The position numbers and the translations under genes were made by a program. The notes below the pieces were generated by a model, which had not been told where the DNA came from, ran no database searches, and saw only the letters and a list, made by a program, of their open reading frames with translations. From the NCBI RefSeq assembly GCF_004794465.1, contig NZ_SSDJ01000146.1:28830-92829 (forward strand): 64,000 nucleotides of DNA, in the 5' to 3' direction. The stretch's first letter is position 1. The number at the start of each line of letters is the position of its first letter. Shown one piece after another: positions 16,394 to 25,136 of this stretch. Origin of the DNA: Microbacterium sp. K24. GTDB lineage: Bacteria; Actinomycetota; Actinomycetes; Actinomycetales; Microbacteriaceae.

Positions 16394-16894
16394 TCAGGAC
16401 GTCGAACGGGAATCCCCGGAATCGACATCGAGGGCGTCCCGATCCCTGACCTCGATGTTGGCGACCTCGAGCTCGTCGTCGAGCTGCACCAGGATGCGGG
16501 AGTCGGGGAACTGCTTCGGGGCGTCGAAGGCGAGGAGCACGGCATCCGCGAACACGACGACCGACGTGGCCTCCAGGTCGTCGCGCAGGTCGATCTGCTC
16601 GACCACGGGCTCGTCGTCGACCGCCTCGTCGATGTCGTCGGCGACCTCGTCGATGACGGCCCGCCAGCGGGACTCGCCGATCGAGAGGATGCGGGTGATC
16701 GCGGCGAGGAGCGCGTCCTCATCGATCGTGTCGTCATCGTCTTCGAGCTCGGGGTCGACGTTGACCGTCACCACGGTGCCGGCGGCGTCGATGCTCGCGC
16801 GCCCGTAGATCAGTCCGTTCTCGGCGACGGGTTCATCGATCAGGCCGCTGTCGACGATGCGAGCGAGGAGAGTGTCGAGCAGAGCGGAAGTCAT
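16394..16894 (-). CDS. Hypothetical acidic protein, 166 aa
   Basis: Not recognised. The protein is extremely acidic with many Asp/Glu runs (for example DPELEDDDDTIDED and DEVADDIDEAVDDEP) but has alternating hydrophobic strands, for example TVVTVNV, ATSVVVFADAVLLAF and SRILVQLDDELEV. This suggests a small soluble alpha/beta or beta-rich fold rather than disorder. The ATG at 16894 gives MTSALLDTLLARIVDSGL; upstream reading is not protein-like. No membrane segment or signal is seen. It is divergent from the glyoxalase-fold gene at 16983. Confidence 0.72.
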   Translation of the reverse strand: MTSALLDTLLARIVDSGLIDEPVAENGLIYGRASIDAAGTVVTVNVDPELEDDDDTIDEDALLAAITRILSIGESRWRAVIDEVADDIDEAVDDEPVVEQIDLRDDLEATSVVVFADAVLLAFDAPKQFPDSRILVQLDDELEVANIEVRDRDALDVDSGDSRSTS

Positions 16895-16982
16895 GACACC
16901 AGTCTTTCGCATCCGACGGCGTCTCGGGGGCTTGCACCGGCAGACTCTGGACAGGCCGCCCGCACGAGCGCATGCTGAGGGC

Positions 16983-17375
16983 ATGACCGCATTCCAGACC
17001 ACACACGCGTTCAGCGGATTCAGCGTCGACTCGATCGACGAGGCCCGCTCCTTCTACGGCGACACGCTCGGCATGGACGTCTCGGACAACGCCATGGGCT
17101 TCCTCGAGATCTCGCTGCCGCAGGGCGGCTCGATCCTCGTCTACTCCAAGCCCGACCACACCCCGGCGAGCTTCACGATCCTGAACTTCCCGGTCGAAGA
17201 CGTGGAGGCCGCGGTCGACGAGCTCAACGCCAAGGGCGTCGTGACGAAGATCTACTCGGATCCCGACCTCGGCACCGATGCGAAGGGCATCTCGCACGGC
17301 GCACCCGGCAAGGGCCCGGACATCGCCTGGTTCAAGGATCCCGCCGGCAACGTGCTCGCCGTACTCGCGGGCTGA
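16983..17375 (+). CDS. VOC family (glyoxalase/bleomycin-resistance fold) protein
   Basis: 130 aa, the typical length of a single VOC unit with two beta-alpha-beta-beta-beta modules. The first module reads FSGFSVDSIDEARSFYGDTLGM. The second reads LNFPVEDVEAAVDELNAKGV and ends DIAWFKDPAGNVLAVL, containing the usual DPxGN motif near the C-terminus. The metal ligands of true glyoxalase I cannot be assigned, so the substrate is open. ATG 16983 is chosen because it starts the fold directly. It ends 11 bp from the convergent esterase gene. Confidence 0.88.
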   Translation: MTAFQTTHAFSGFSVDSIDEARSFYGDTLGMDVSDNAMGFLEISLPQGGSILVYSKPDHTPASFTILNFPVEDVEAAVDELNAKGVVTKIYSDPDLGTDAKGISHGAPGKGPDIAWFKDPAGNVLAVLAG

Positions 17376-17385
17376 GTCCGGCCGG

Positions 17386-18351
17386 CTAGACCCGCGCGGC
17401 CAGCCATTCGGTCTGGCGCAGCCACTGCACGGCCTGTCCGCCCTCGTGCCCGTTGAACTCGTACACCGCGATGTCGGCATCCGTCGACGCGCAATGATTG
17501 AACGCCGCGAAGACGCTCGACGGCAGCACGATGGGGTCCATCAGCGCCACGGAGAACAGCACGGGAGCCGTGATCCGCCGAGCGAAGTTCACGCCGTCGA
17601 AGTACGACAGCGTCTCGAACACCTCGTCGACGGCCCCGCGATGCACCGACAGATAGCGCCCGATCTCGACGAACGGGTTGTCGGGGGTGAGCTGCACCGA
17701 CCGGCGGAAGTGGCACAGGAACGGAACGTCGGGCATCACGGCCGAGACGCGCGGATGGAGGGCCGCGGCCGCCAGGCTGATCCCGCCTCCCTGACTGCCG
17801 CCGGTCACGCTGATCCGGTCGCCGTCGACGGCATCCAACCGGCTGACGGCGTCGATCAGCAGGACGGCGTCGGTGAAGACACGGCGGTAGTAGTAGGTCT
17901 CCGGAGCGCGGATGCCGCGGGTCATGAAACCCGGCGTCGCGCCGTCGGAGCCGTGCGGATCCGGGGTGTCTCCGCCCGATCCCCAGCCGGCGCCCTGACC
18001 GCGGGTGTCCATCAGCACGTGCACGTACCCCGCGGCCGCCCACTGGAGCCGTTCGCCCGGCAGGCCGCGACCGCCGCCGTACCCGATGTACTCGACGACG
18101 GTCGGCAGCGGGCCGTCGACGCGGGGGCGGGTGATCCATGCGCGGATCGACTCGCCGCCGAAGCCGCTGAAGGTCAGATCCTCGATGATCAGCTGCGTGA
18201 TCGGTGTGCCGACGGGCTCGACGGTCGGGGCGGTCGCGAGAGCACGCGATTCGGTGAGGGTGTGCGCCCAGAAGTCGTCGAAATCCGCGGGCTCGGCCAC
18301 GTCGGGCCGGAAGGAGCGGAGCTGGTCGAGGGGGAGATCGGTGAGAGCCAC
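17386..18351 (-). CDS. axeA: Acetyl xylan esterase / cephalosporin-C deacetylase (CE7)
   Basis: 321 aa, the usual CE7 length. Family motifs are present: RGQG near 118, GGSQGGG with nucleophile Ser186, and the C-terminal histidine of NGHEGG near 303. The N-terminal opening with DFDDFWAHTL and the segment LMDTRGQGAGWGSGGDT fit the family well. No signal peptide is present, so it removes acetyl groups from imported oligosaccharides in the cytoplasm. It is the last gene of the operon after the ROK regulator (32-bp gap), tying deacetylation to the alpha-galactosidase system. Confidence 0.93.
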   Translation of the reverse strand: MALTDLPLDQLRSFRPDVAEPADFDDFWAHTLTESRALATAPTVEPVGTPITQLIIEDLTFSGFGGESIRAWITRPRVDGPLPTVVEYIGYGGGRGLPGERLQWAAAGYVHVLMDTRGQGAGWGSGGDTPDPHGSDGATPGFMTRGIRAPETYYYRRVFTDAVLLIDAVSRLDAVDGDRISVTGGSQGGGISLAAAALHPRVSAVMPDVPFLCHFRRSVQLTPDNPFVEIGRYLSVHRGAVDEVFETLSYFDGVNFARRITAPVLFSVALMDPIVLPSSVFAAFNHCASTDADIAVYEFNGHEGGQAVQWLRQTEWLAARV

Positions 18352-18383
18352 GGCGTCAGGCTAGCGGATCGGCGCGCCCGGAC

Positions 18384-19535
18384 TCACCCGTGCGCGGCGA
18401 TGCCGCTCGCGATGACCTCGATCACACAGGCGGCGGCGCCGCGCGCCCAGTCGTCGAAGACGTGAGGCCGCAGCACGATGGTGCAATCGCTCGCGGCGCC
18501 GAAGGCGTGCTCGGCGAAGGTCTCGCGCAGCCGTTCCTCGTAGAGTCCGTACTCGGTGACGTTCTCGCCGGCGATGACGACCAGCTCGGGGCCGGTGAGG
18601 TTGACCAGCGCGGCGAGCGCGGCGCCGATCACGCCGCCCGCCTGCTCGAAGGCTGCCCGGGCGATCGGGTCGTCGGCGTGCGCGAGCGTGAACGCGTCCT
18701 CGATCGTCAGCGATGGGTCGTCGTGGCCCGCTCGGACGTCGTTCAGGATGGCTGCGGTGGATGCCACGGCCTCCACGCACCCGCGTCGCCCGCAGCTGCA
18801 CAGCGCATCGCTCGGCGCGAGCGGCAGGTGGCCGATCTCACCGGATACGCCGTGCGTACCCTGCACGATCTTGCCGTTCAGGTAGAGCCCGCAGCCGATG
18901 CCTGTGCCGATGGTGACAACGGCGAACGAGTCGGCGTCGCGCCCCGAGCCGAAGAACACCTCGGTCGTCGTGAGGGCGCGCACGTCGTTCTCGAGGATCG
19001 TGGGGATGCCGAGGGCCTCCTCGAGAATGCTCGCCAGCGGCACGCCCCGCCATCCGAGCAGGGGCGAGTCGCGGACGATGCCGGACTCGCGGTCCACGTC
19101 GCCCGAGACGGCGATGCCGATCCCGTCGACCGTGGTCGTCGACGCAGCACGGAGCGTCTCGACGACCAGCCCGACCGCGCGGACCACATCGTCGACCGCG
19201 GCGGAGGCGTTGAGCTCGTCGGTGCGCGCGAGCACCGTCGCACCGAGGTCGGTGAGCACACCATAGGTGCGTTCCGCGGTGACTTTCACTCCGATGATGT
19301 GGGCGCGATCGCGCGCCACCGCCAGAGGACTCACCGGGCGGCCGATGGAGGGAGTGGAGCGCTCGTCGGTCTCGACGACGAATCCCGCGCCGATGAGCGG
19401 TGTGACGGCCTTCGTCACGGCCGCCTGCGACAGACCGGTGGCCCGGGAGATGTCCACACGTCCGAGCGGCCCATGGGTGAGGATGCGACGGAAGACCGCC
19501 ACCGAGGCGGGTGAGGTGACCGGTATGCGATTCAC
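18384..19535 (-). CDS. ROK family transcriptional regulator
   Basis: 383 aa. The N-terminal winged helix-turn-helix (about 10-75) has the segment GRVDISRATGLSQAAVTKAV. It is joined to a sugar-kinase-like ROK domain with the ATP-loop remnant IGTGIGCGLYLNGK and the zinc-binding signature CSCGRRGCVEAVAS near 250. It most likely senses a sugar released by the pathway and represses the operon. It lies 4 bp after the MalG-like gene and before the CE7 esterase, inside the operon. Candidate target: the palindrome in the 25.1 kb promoter. Confidence 0.93.
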   Translation of the reverse strand: MNRIPVTSPASVAVFRRILTHGPLGRVDISRATGLSQAAVTKAVTPLIGAGFVVETDERSTPSIGRPVSPLAVARDRAHIIGVKVTAERTYGVLTDLGATVLARTDELNASAAVDDVVRAVGLVVETLRAASTTTVDGIGIAVSGDVDRESGIVRDSPLLGWRGVPLASILEEALGIPTILENDVRALTTTEVFFGSGRDADSFAVVTIGTGIGCGLYLNGKIVQGTHGVSGEIGHLPLAPSDALCSCGRRGCVEAVASTAAILNDVRAGHDDPSLTIEDAFTLAHADDPIARAAFEQAGGVIGAALAALVNLTGPELVVIAGENVTEYGLYEERLRETFAEHAFGAASDCTIVLRPHVFDDWARGAAACVIEVIASGIAAHG

Positions 19536-19539
19536 AGAG

Positions 19540-20397
19540 TCAGCCTTTCAGACCACTGGATGCGATGCCTGCGAAGAACTGACGCTGCAGGGCGATGAAG
19601 ATCACGACGAGAGGAAGGGATGCGATGAACGATCCTGCCATCAACGTGGGGTAATCGGTGCCGTACTGTCCCTGGAGGTTGGCGAGACCGACGGGAAGGG
19701 TCATCGTCTCGGGCGACGAGGTGACGATGAGCGGCCAGAGCAGATCGTTCCACGAATAGAGGGACGTGAGCACGGCCAGGGCGGCGACGGTCGGACCGAC
19801 CATCGGCAGCATGACCCGCCAGAACACCTGGAACGCGTTCGCGCCGTCGAGACGTGCTGCCTCCTCGTAGTCGGCGGGGAGCGCGAGGAACGCCTGCCGC
19901 AGCAGGAACGTGCCGAATGCCGAGAAGATTCCCGGTATGGCGATCGCGGGCACCGTGTTCAGCAGCCCGAGCGCCTTCATCAGATCGAACTGCGCGATCA
20001 GGAACAGCTGACTCGGCGCCATCAGCATCACCAGGAAGAGGAGGAACAGCGCGTCTCTGCCGGGGAAGCGGAAGCGGGCGAAGCCGTACGCCGCGAGCGT
20101 GCAGACGACGAGCTGGCCCGCCACCCGCAGCAGCAGCGAGAGGACGGAGACGCCCAGCATGCTCCCGAACGGGACCGTCGCGAAGAATCGCTCGAACGCC
20201 CCGAAGTCGAGGACGCTCGGGAACAGGACGGGCGGCACCGCCCGCGACTCCGCCACCGTCTTGAACGCGGTCAGCAGCTGCCAGACGAAGGGGAGGACCA
20301 TCAGTGCGGCGCATGCGATCAGGATCACATGGAGCGGCCACTGCGACCGGCGTCGCCGCCGAGGCGCGCGCGCGGGGAGAACGGCGGTCTCAGCCAT
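19540..20397 (-). CDS. Carbohydrate ABC transporter permease, MalG type
   Basis: 285 aa CUT1-family permease with six membrane spans. The MalG-type EAA loop is near residues 185-205 (EEAARLDGANAFQVFWRVMLP), and the segment GSFIASLPLVVIFIALQRQF near the C-terminus is typical. It overlaps the upstream MalF-like gene by 8 bp. It forms the sugar importer with MalF and the lipoprotein. No ATP-binding subunit is encoded in this locus, so a shared ATPase of the MsiK/UgpC type from elsewhere is presumably used. Confidence 0.93.
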   Translation of the reverse strand: MAETAVLPARAPRRRRRSQWPLHVILIACAALMVLPFVWQLLTAFKTVAESRAVPPVLFPSVLDFGAFERFFATVPFGSMLGVSVLSLLLRVAGQLVVCTLAAYGFARFRFPGRDALFLLFLVMLMAPSQLFLIAQFDLMKALGLLNTVPAIAIPGIFSAFGTFLLRQAFLALPADYEEAARLDGANAFQVFWRVMLPMVGPTVAALAVLTSLYSWNDLLWPLIVTSSPETMTLPVGLANLQGQYGTDYPTLMAGSFIASLPLVVIFIALQRQFFAGIASSGLKG

Positions 20398-21325
20398 AGA
20401 ACACCGCCTTCCGCTGCAGCCGGAACTGCAGGGCCGTGACGAGCATGATGACGAGCAGCAGCACGATCGCGATGGCCGCGCCGTACCCGCGGTCGAACCG
20501 CAGGAAGGTCTGCTGGAAGAAGAAGTAGACGATGGTCTGGGATGCCGTCTCGGCCTGAGAGCCGCGCACGAGCATCACGTAGATCAGGTCGAACATCTGC
20601 AGGGAGGAGATCACCGAGAGCACCGTGACGAAGAAGATGCTGGGCGACAGCAACGGCAGGGTGACCGCGAAGAACTGCCGGACGGGACCTGCGCCGTCGA
20701 GCGACGACGCCTCGAGCAGCTCCGGCGGCACGCCCTGAAGCCCCGCGCCGAGGATGATGATGCTGGTTCCGAGGCTCATCCAGATGCCGACGATGGCCAC
20801 GGCGAAGATCGCGACGCTCGGGTCTGCGACCCAGCTCGGGCCGTCGATGCCGATCACTCCGAGCGCCTGATTGAGGAGACCGAACTCCCCGTTGAAGATG
20901 TACCGCCACACCATGCCCACCGCCACGGGGAGCGTCACGATCGGCAGGAAGAACAGCACGCGGTAGATGTTCTTGCCGCGGCGCACCGCGTGGATCAGCG
21001 TGGCGATGACGATGCTGATCGGAATGCCGATCAGCACGATGGCCGTGTAGACGGCGCTGTTGCCGAGTGCGGCCCAGAACTGCGGGTCGGCGACGAGCTT
21101 CGCGTAGTTGTCGATGCCGGTGAAGGTCTCGCCGCCGAACGGCTTGGTCTTGGTGAAGCTCAGGTAGACCGTCGTCAGCAGCGGGATGATGTACAGCGCG
21201 AGCAGTCCGATCAGACCGGGCGCGATGAAGGCCAGTCCCGGTGCGTTCTGCCGGAACCGGCCGCGAGACCTGCGGGTGCGGGCGGAGCGCTCGGCAGCGC
21301 TCCGCCCGATCGTGAGAGTGCTCAT
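20390..21325 (-). CDS. Carbohydrate ABC transporter permease, MalF type
   Basis: 311 aa CUT1-family permease. After a basic N-terminal tail (RSARTRRSRGRFRQ) there are six membrane spans, starting with LAFIAPGLIGLLALYIIPLL. The EAA loop is near residues 205-225 (PPELLEASSLDGAGPVRQFF). ATG 21325 overlaps the stop of the sugar-binding protein gene (ATGA). It pairs with the 19540-20397 permease to import oligosaccharides, probably galactose-containing, given the adjacent alpha-galactosidases. Confidence 0.93.
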   Translation of the reverse strand: MSTLTIGRSAAERSARTRRSRGRFRQNAPGLAFIAPGLIGLLALYIIPLLTTVYLSFTKTKPFGGETFTGIDNYAKLVADPQFWAALGNSAVYTAIVLIGIPISIVIATLIHAVRRGKNIYRVLFFLPIVTLPVAVGMVWRYIFNGEFGLLNQALGVIGIDGPSWVADPSVAIFAVAIVGIWMSLGTSIIILGAGLQGVPPELLEASSLDGAGPVRQFFAVTLPLLSPSIFFVTVLSVISSLQMFDLIYVMLVRGSQAETASQTIVYFFFQQTFLRFDRGYGAAIAIVLLLVIMLVTALQFRLQRKAVFYG

Positions 21326-22581
21326 TCTTCCTTCGCGAGGGCGTCGTTCATGGCGCCGGCCAGCTTGTCGGCAGCATCCTGCACGCTCTCCGCGCCGCTC
21401 CATGCCGCCGGGAGGTACTCGTCCTCCAGCGTGTTCCACGCCGCCGTGTCCGCGGACACCGGGTAGACGACACCGTAGGGGACCTCGTCGATGAACGCCT
21501 GCAGATTGAACTCGGGCATCGCGTCGACCCACGCCTGCTGCGTGCCTTCGTACGCGGGGATCACGGCGCCCGTCGCCGCCTGGATCTCGGCGGCTTCCTT
21601 CCCGCCGAGGAACAGCAGGAACTTCTTCAGCTCTTCGGGGTGCTTGGTGCCCGCGAAGCCCACGTTCTGGATGCCGTTGATGACAGTGGCGCGCTCCGCG
21701 CCCTGCGGGAGCACGGTGACGTCGATCTTCGCGCGCAGATCGGCGTTGTCGTAGAAGCGCTGCGCGTAGAACGAGCCGCCGTAGTACATGGCCACGGTGC
21801 CGTTCTCGAACTGGGCGACGGCCTCGGTGTCGGCGAACTGCTCGAGCGTGGGTGACGAGCCGTCCGCGACGAGGTCGGTCCAGAACTGGATGCCCTCCTG
21901 CGTCTTCGGGTCGTCGTAGCCGGATGCACCGTCTTCGATGATGTGGCCGCCGGCCTGTGCGACGGTGTTGTAGAAGCCCTCCTGGCGGTTCAGCGGAGCG
22001 GCGATGCCGTAGACGCCCGCCGCGGGGTCCGTGAGCTGAGCCGCGGCCGTCGAGACATCGTCCCAGGTCCAGTCCGCCGTCGGGTACCCGACGCCCGCAG
22101 CGTCGAACAGCTCCTTGTTGTACCAGAGCCCCACCGTGTCGAAGTCCTTCGGAAGCCCGTAGAGCTCGTCGTTCAGCGTGAAGAGGTCGACCAGCGCCTC
22201 AGGGTAGACGCCCAGGTCGATACCCGCCTCGTCGATCGCGTCGCCGAGCGGGAGCAGCTGGTCGTTCGCCGCGTACACCTGGAACCGGTCGCCGAGCATC
22301 CAGAACGCGTCCGGGGCGGTGCCGCCCTGGGCGCCGACCTGCAGCTTGGTCCAGAAGTCGTTCCACGGGTTGACCTGCAGGTCGACCGTGATGCCGGGGT
22401 TCTCCTCCTCGAACGCATCGATGAGGGCCTGCATCGTCTCGTCCTGGCTCCAGACGCCGTAGGTCAGGGTCACGTCTCCGCCGCCGGCCTCCTCTCCGTT
22501 TCCGGCACCGGAGGAGCATCCGGCGAGCAGGGCGATGGCGGCGAGAGCTGCCACACCGGGAACTGTGGTCGATCTGCGCAT
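21322..22581 (-). CDS. Sugar ABC transporter substrate-binding lipoprotein
   Basis: 419 aa extracellular family-1 solute-binding protein. The signal peptide ends in the lipobox LLAGC at about 19-22, so the protein is lipid-anchored. The mature fold shows the usual start VTLTYGVWSQDETMQALIDAF and the hinge-region pattern GLPKDFDTVGLWYNKELFDAAGV. Many Trp and Tyr residues suit an oligosaccharide pocket. It lies 43 bp after the GH97 gene, from which it is separated by a small hairpin, and is translationally coupled to the MalF-like permease. Confidence 0.93.
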   Translation of the reverse strand: MRRSTTVPGVAALAAIALLAGCSSGAGNGEEAGGGDVTLTYGVWSQDETMQALIDAFEEENPGITVDLQVNPWNDFWTKLQVGAQGGTAPDAFWMLGDRFQVYAANDQLLPLGDAIDEAGIDLGVYPEALVDLFTLNDELYGLPKDFDTVGLWYNKELFDAAGVGYPTADWTWDDVSTAAAQLTDPAAGVYGIAAPLNRQEGFYNTVAQAGGHIIEDGASGYDDPKTQEGIQFWTDLVADGSSPTLEQFADTEAVAQFENGTVAMYYGGSFYAQRFYDNADLRAKIDVTVLPQGAERATVINGIQNVGFAGTKHPEELKKFLLFLGGKEAAEIQAATGAVIPAYEGTQQAWVDAMPEFNLQAFIDEVPYGVVYPVSADTAAWNTLEDEYLPAAWSGAESVQDAADKLAGAMNDALAKEE

Positions 22582-22603
22582 GTGTTCTTCTCCTCTAGGT
22601 CAG

Positions 22604-22621
22604 CCTGGCGTCTCTGCCAGG
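22604..22621 (-). terminator. Small hairpin between GH97 and sugar-binding protein genes
   Basis: On the minus strand CCTGGC pairs with GCCAGG around a six-base loop, in the 43-bp gap of the operon. It is too short and lacks a T-run for a strong terminator. It may instead protect the downstream transporter mRNA or partly attenuate transcription, as is often seen before binding-protein genes. Confidence 0.4.
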
Positions 22622-22624
22622 TCG

Positions 22625-25060
22625 TCATTCAGCGAGTCGCAGCGTGAGCCAGTCGACGTGCGTCTCCTCCGCCGCACCGGGCGAGGTGCGGAGTTCCAGC
22701 GAATCGGCGCCGGTGACGTCGATATCGAACGGGGTCGGGGCGTCGCCGCCCGCGACGGCGATGGTCGCCGCGACGACGCCGTCGATGACGATCTCCGCGG
22801 TGGCGTCGGCCGTCGGCGTCTCGTCGTCGACCGCGACCGTCCCGGTGAGGCGGCGCATGCTGCCGGGGATCGCCACGACGACCGACGAATCCTGCGAGAC
22901 GCCGAGTCCGTCGGCGAAGACCTCGCCGCGCACCGTGAGGGCCGCGCCGTCGCGGGGGTCGCCGCCGCCGTTGGCCAGCCCGCGCTCGACCGGTCCGACG
23001 GCGTTCCGTGCGGCGACGAAGGGAAGGGCTGAGACGTCGTGCGGCCCGGCGACGAGGGGGACGACGATGCGGACATGGGACACGGCGGGGACGCCGTCCT
23101 GGCCGGACTTCTCCAGGGTCACCACGGCGAGCGCGCCCGGCGCGGGCACCTCCGTCGGCGCCACGCTCCATCGGCTCTCGTTCTCGCGAGCCGCCGTCCA
23201 TCCGACCGGAACGCGGATGCCGTCGGCATCCGTCTCGATCAGGACGCGCTCGCCGCGGAGGACCACGAGTCCGGCGTCGTGCGTCGGCACGGGCACCACG
23301 GGCCGAGGCGCTGCGCGGTGCAGGGCAGTCCCGGCGGGCGTGACGATCGCGACGAAGCCGCCGCGCGGAGCCAGCGTCACCTCGACCGGTCCGCCGATGC
23401 CGTGGACGGTGTCGGCGACGAGTCCGTCATCACCGTCGCGGACGGTCCAGACGTCTGCCGGCGCACCCAGCAGCGCGTGCGGATCGAAGGAGACTCGCGT
23501 CGGGGTCTCCTGGGCGCCGATGCAGCCGATGAACCAGCGGTCGCCGTGGCGTCGGGCGACCGTCGCGTGCGTGTCGGGGTGTCCGTCGAGCAGACGCACC
23601 TCGTCCCAGGTGGCTGCCACCTCGGCGAGGAAGCGCGCGGCGAGCGGGCGGGCCCGGTACTGGTCGGGATCGTCGGCGAAGTGCGTGATGCCGCTCTCGT
23701 ACACCGCCCCGAGCGCCAGCTCGTGCGCATCGCTCGTCTCGCGTTCCGGTGCGCTGAAGGTCACGGGCGTGTAGTCCATCGAGCCGACGACGTTCCGCGT
23801 GAACGGCTGGATGACGTTGTGGGCCGCGGTGAGGGGATGCCCGTAGAAGACGTAGTACTCCGCACCGCGGATACCCTCGTAGCTGACCACGTGCGGGTGG
23901 GTGCGAGCCCAGCCGCGCGGGATCACCGAACCGTGGAAGTTCACGGCGAGTCCGACCCGGGCTGACTCGGCGATGATCGCGTCGTACCAGCGGTACCTCT
24001 CCTGCGCCTCCGACTCCATGAAGTCGACCTTGATGCCGGCCACTCCCCAGGAGCGCCAGAGGGCGAGCTTACGCAGGCTCTCCTCTCCGTCGAGGTCGCT
24101 CCATGAGCTCCACAGGTGCACCTGGATGCCGCGAGCGCTGGCGTACGACACGAGCTCCGGCACCCAGGCCGGGTCCCATCCGCAGTCGACGAGCACATGC
24201 TCCCAACCCTGCTCGGCCGCGAAGTCGGTGAAGCGCTTCTGCACGTCGAGGTACGCCCCCGAGTACTGGCTCGACCACCACGACCACGCGGCGCGACCGG
24301 GGCGGGCGGCGACGGCATCCGGTGCCGCGGCGGGGGCGAGTTCGTCGACGAGCGTCGACGCGACGATCTCCGCCGTCGTCCCCGCGATCGCGACCCGCCA
24401 GGGGGTCAGGTGCCCGCCGGCGACGGCGACCTCCCGGTCGGCGGGCACGATCGCGAAGTCCTCGCCATCGAACGCGGTGTGCGCACCGGAGCTGCGACCG
24501 TCGATGTCCGATTCCGAGAGCAGCACGAAGCGGCCGGATGCCACCTCGAGGAGCAGCGGGAAGCCATAGTCGGCCGGCGCGAGGGCGCTGAGGTCGGAGC
24601 CGAAGCGGGGCGTCTCGTACCAGGTCTGGTACTCGAGGACCCAGGCCCGCGCCTGCGGCCCCACCTGGATGCGGGTGTGCTCGGCACCCAGCACCTGGGC
24701 GTCGGACGGGAGGCGGTACCGGAACGCGAAGCCGTCGTCGGCGATCCGGATGATGACGGCCCATTCGCGCAGCCCGGTGCGCAGCGCGACGGTGGCTTCG
24801 TGGTGCGTGGCGCGTCGCATGCCGCTCGCCTTGCCGAACGCGGCGATCCACTCCTCATGCACGATCCGCTCGTCGATCGCGACGATCTCCGCGGCAGAGC
24901 CCAGGTCGTCTCCGTCGGCGTCGATGCCGAGCGCGACGGTCGCGAGCCGCTCTCCCGCGATCTCCCACGCGAGGGCAGGGCGCCCCGTCGCGACGGTGAG
25001 AAGAGCACGGCGATCGCCGCGGACGACGTCCACAGCGGTCTGGGAAGCAGCAGATGTCAC
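22625..25060 (-). CDS. Glycoside hydrolase family 97 with C-terminal NPCBM-like domain (cytoplasmic)
   Basis: 811 aa from GTG 25060. The N-terminal beta-sandwich (about 1-240) is followed by the GH97 barrel with AAWSWWSSQYSG and LVDCGWD. Asp346 in GIKVDFMES corresponds to the nucleophile of retaining GH97 alpha-galactosidases; inverting members use glutamates. The region after about 670 (ALPFVAARNAVGPVERGLANGGG, ending VDWLTLRL) resembles an NPCBM module. No signal peptide is seen. In-frame ATGs at 25120/25117 lie upstream of the predicted transcription start, so GTG 25060, with GGAG before it, is preferred. First gene of the six-gene operon. Confidence 0.88.
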   Translation of the reverse strand: MTSAASQTAVDVVRGDRRALLTVATGRPALAWEIAGERLATVALGIDADGDDLGSAAEIVAIDERIVHEEWIAAFGKASGMRRATHHEATVALRTGLREWAVIIRIADDGFAFRYRLPSDAQVLGAEHTRIQVGPQARAWVLEYQTWYETPRFGSDLSALAPADYGFPLLLEVASGRFVLLSESDIDGRSSGAHTAFDGEDFAIVPADREVAVAGGHLTPWRVAIAGTTAEIVASTLVDELAPAAAPDAVAARPGRAAWSWWSSQYSGAYLDVQKRFTDFAAEQGWEHVLVDCGWDPAWVPELVSYASARGIQVHLWSSWSDLDGEESLRKLALWRSWGVAGIKVDFMESEAQERYRWYDAIIAESARVGLAVNFHGSVIPRGWARTHPHVVSYEGIRGAEYYVFYGHPLTAAHNVIQPFTRNVVGSMDYTPVTFSAPERETSDAHELALGAVYESGITHFADDPDQYRARPLAARFLAEVAATWDEVRLLDGHPDTHATVARRHGDRWFIGCIGAQETPTRVSFDPHALLGAPADVWTVRDGDDGLVADTVHGIGGPVEVTLAPRGGFVAIVTPAGTALHRAAPRPVVPVPTHDAGLVVLRGERVLIETDADGIRVPVGWTAARENESRWSVAPTEVPAPGALAVVTLEKSGQDGVPAVSHVRIVVPLVAGPHDVSALPFVAARNAVGPVERGLANGGGDPRDGAALTVRGEVFADGLGVSQDSSVVVAIPGSMRRLTGTVAVDDETPTADATAEIVIDGVVAATIAVAGGDAPTPFDIDVTGADSLELRTSPGAAEETHVDWLTLRLAE

Positions 25061-25106
25061 AGCAGGGACTCCATTGTCGATCAGATTCGGGTTGCGGTCT
25101 TCGACG

Positions 25107-25136
25107 AGAATACGCATCATTAATTCATGACGTCAA
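25107..25136 (-). promoter_or_regulatory. Promoter with palindromic operator for the GH97-transporter operon
   Basis: On the minus strand -35 TTGACG (25136-25131) and -10 TATTCT (25112-25107) are separated by 18 bp. The spacer holds TCATGAATTAATGA, which matches its reverse complement in 12 of 14 positions and is a likely repressor site, for example for the ROK protein at 18384. Transcription would start near 25100, downstream of the first in-frame ATGs. The site also overlaps the 5' end of the divergent alpha-galactosidase gene, so one protein could control both. Confidence 0.65.
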
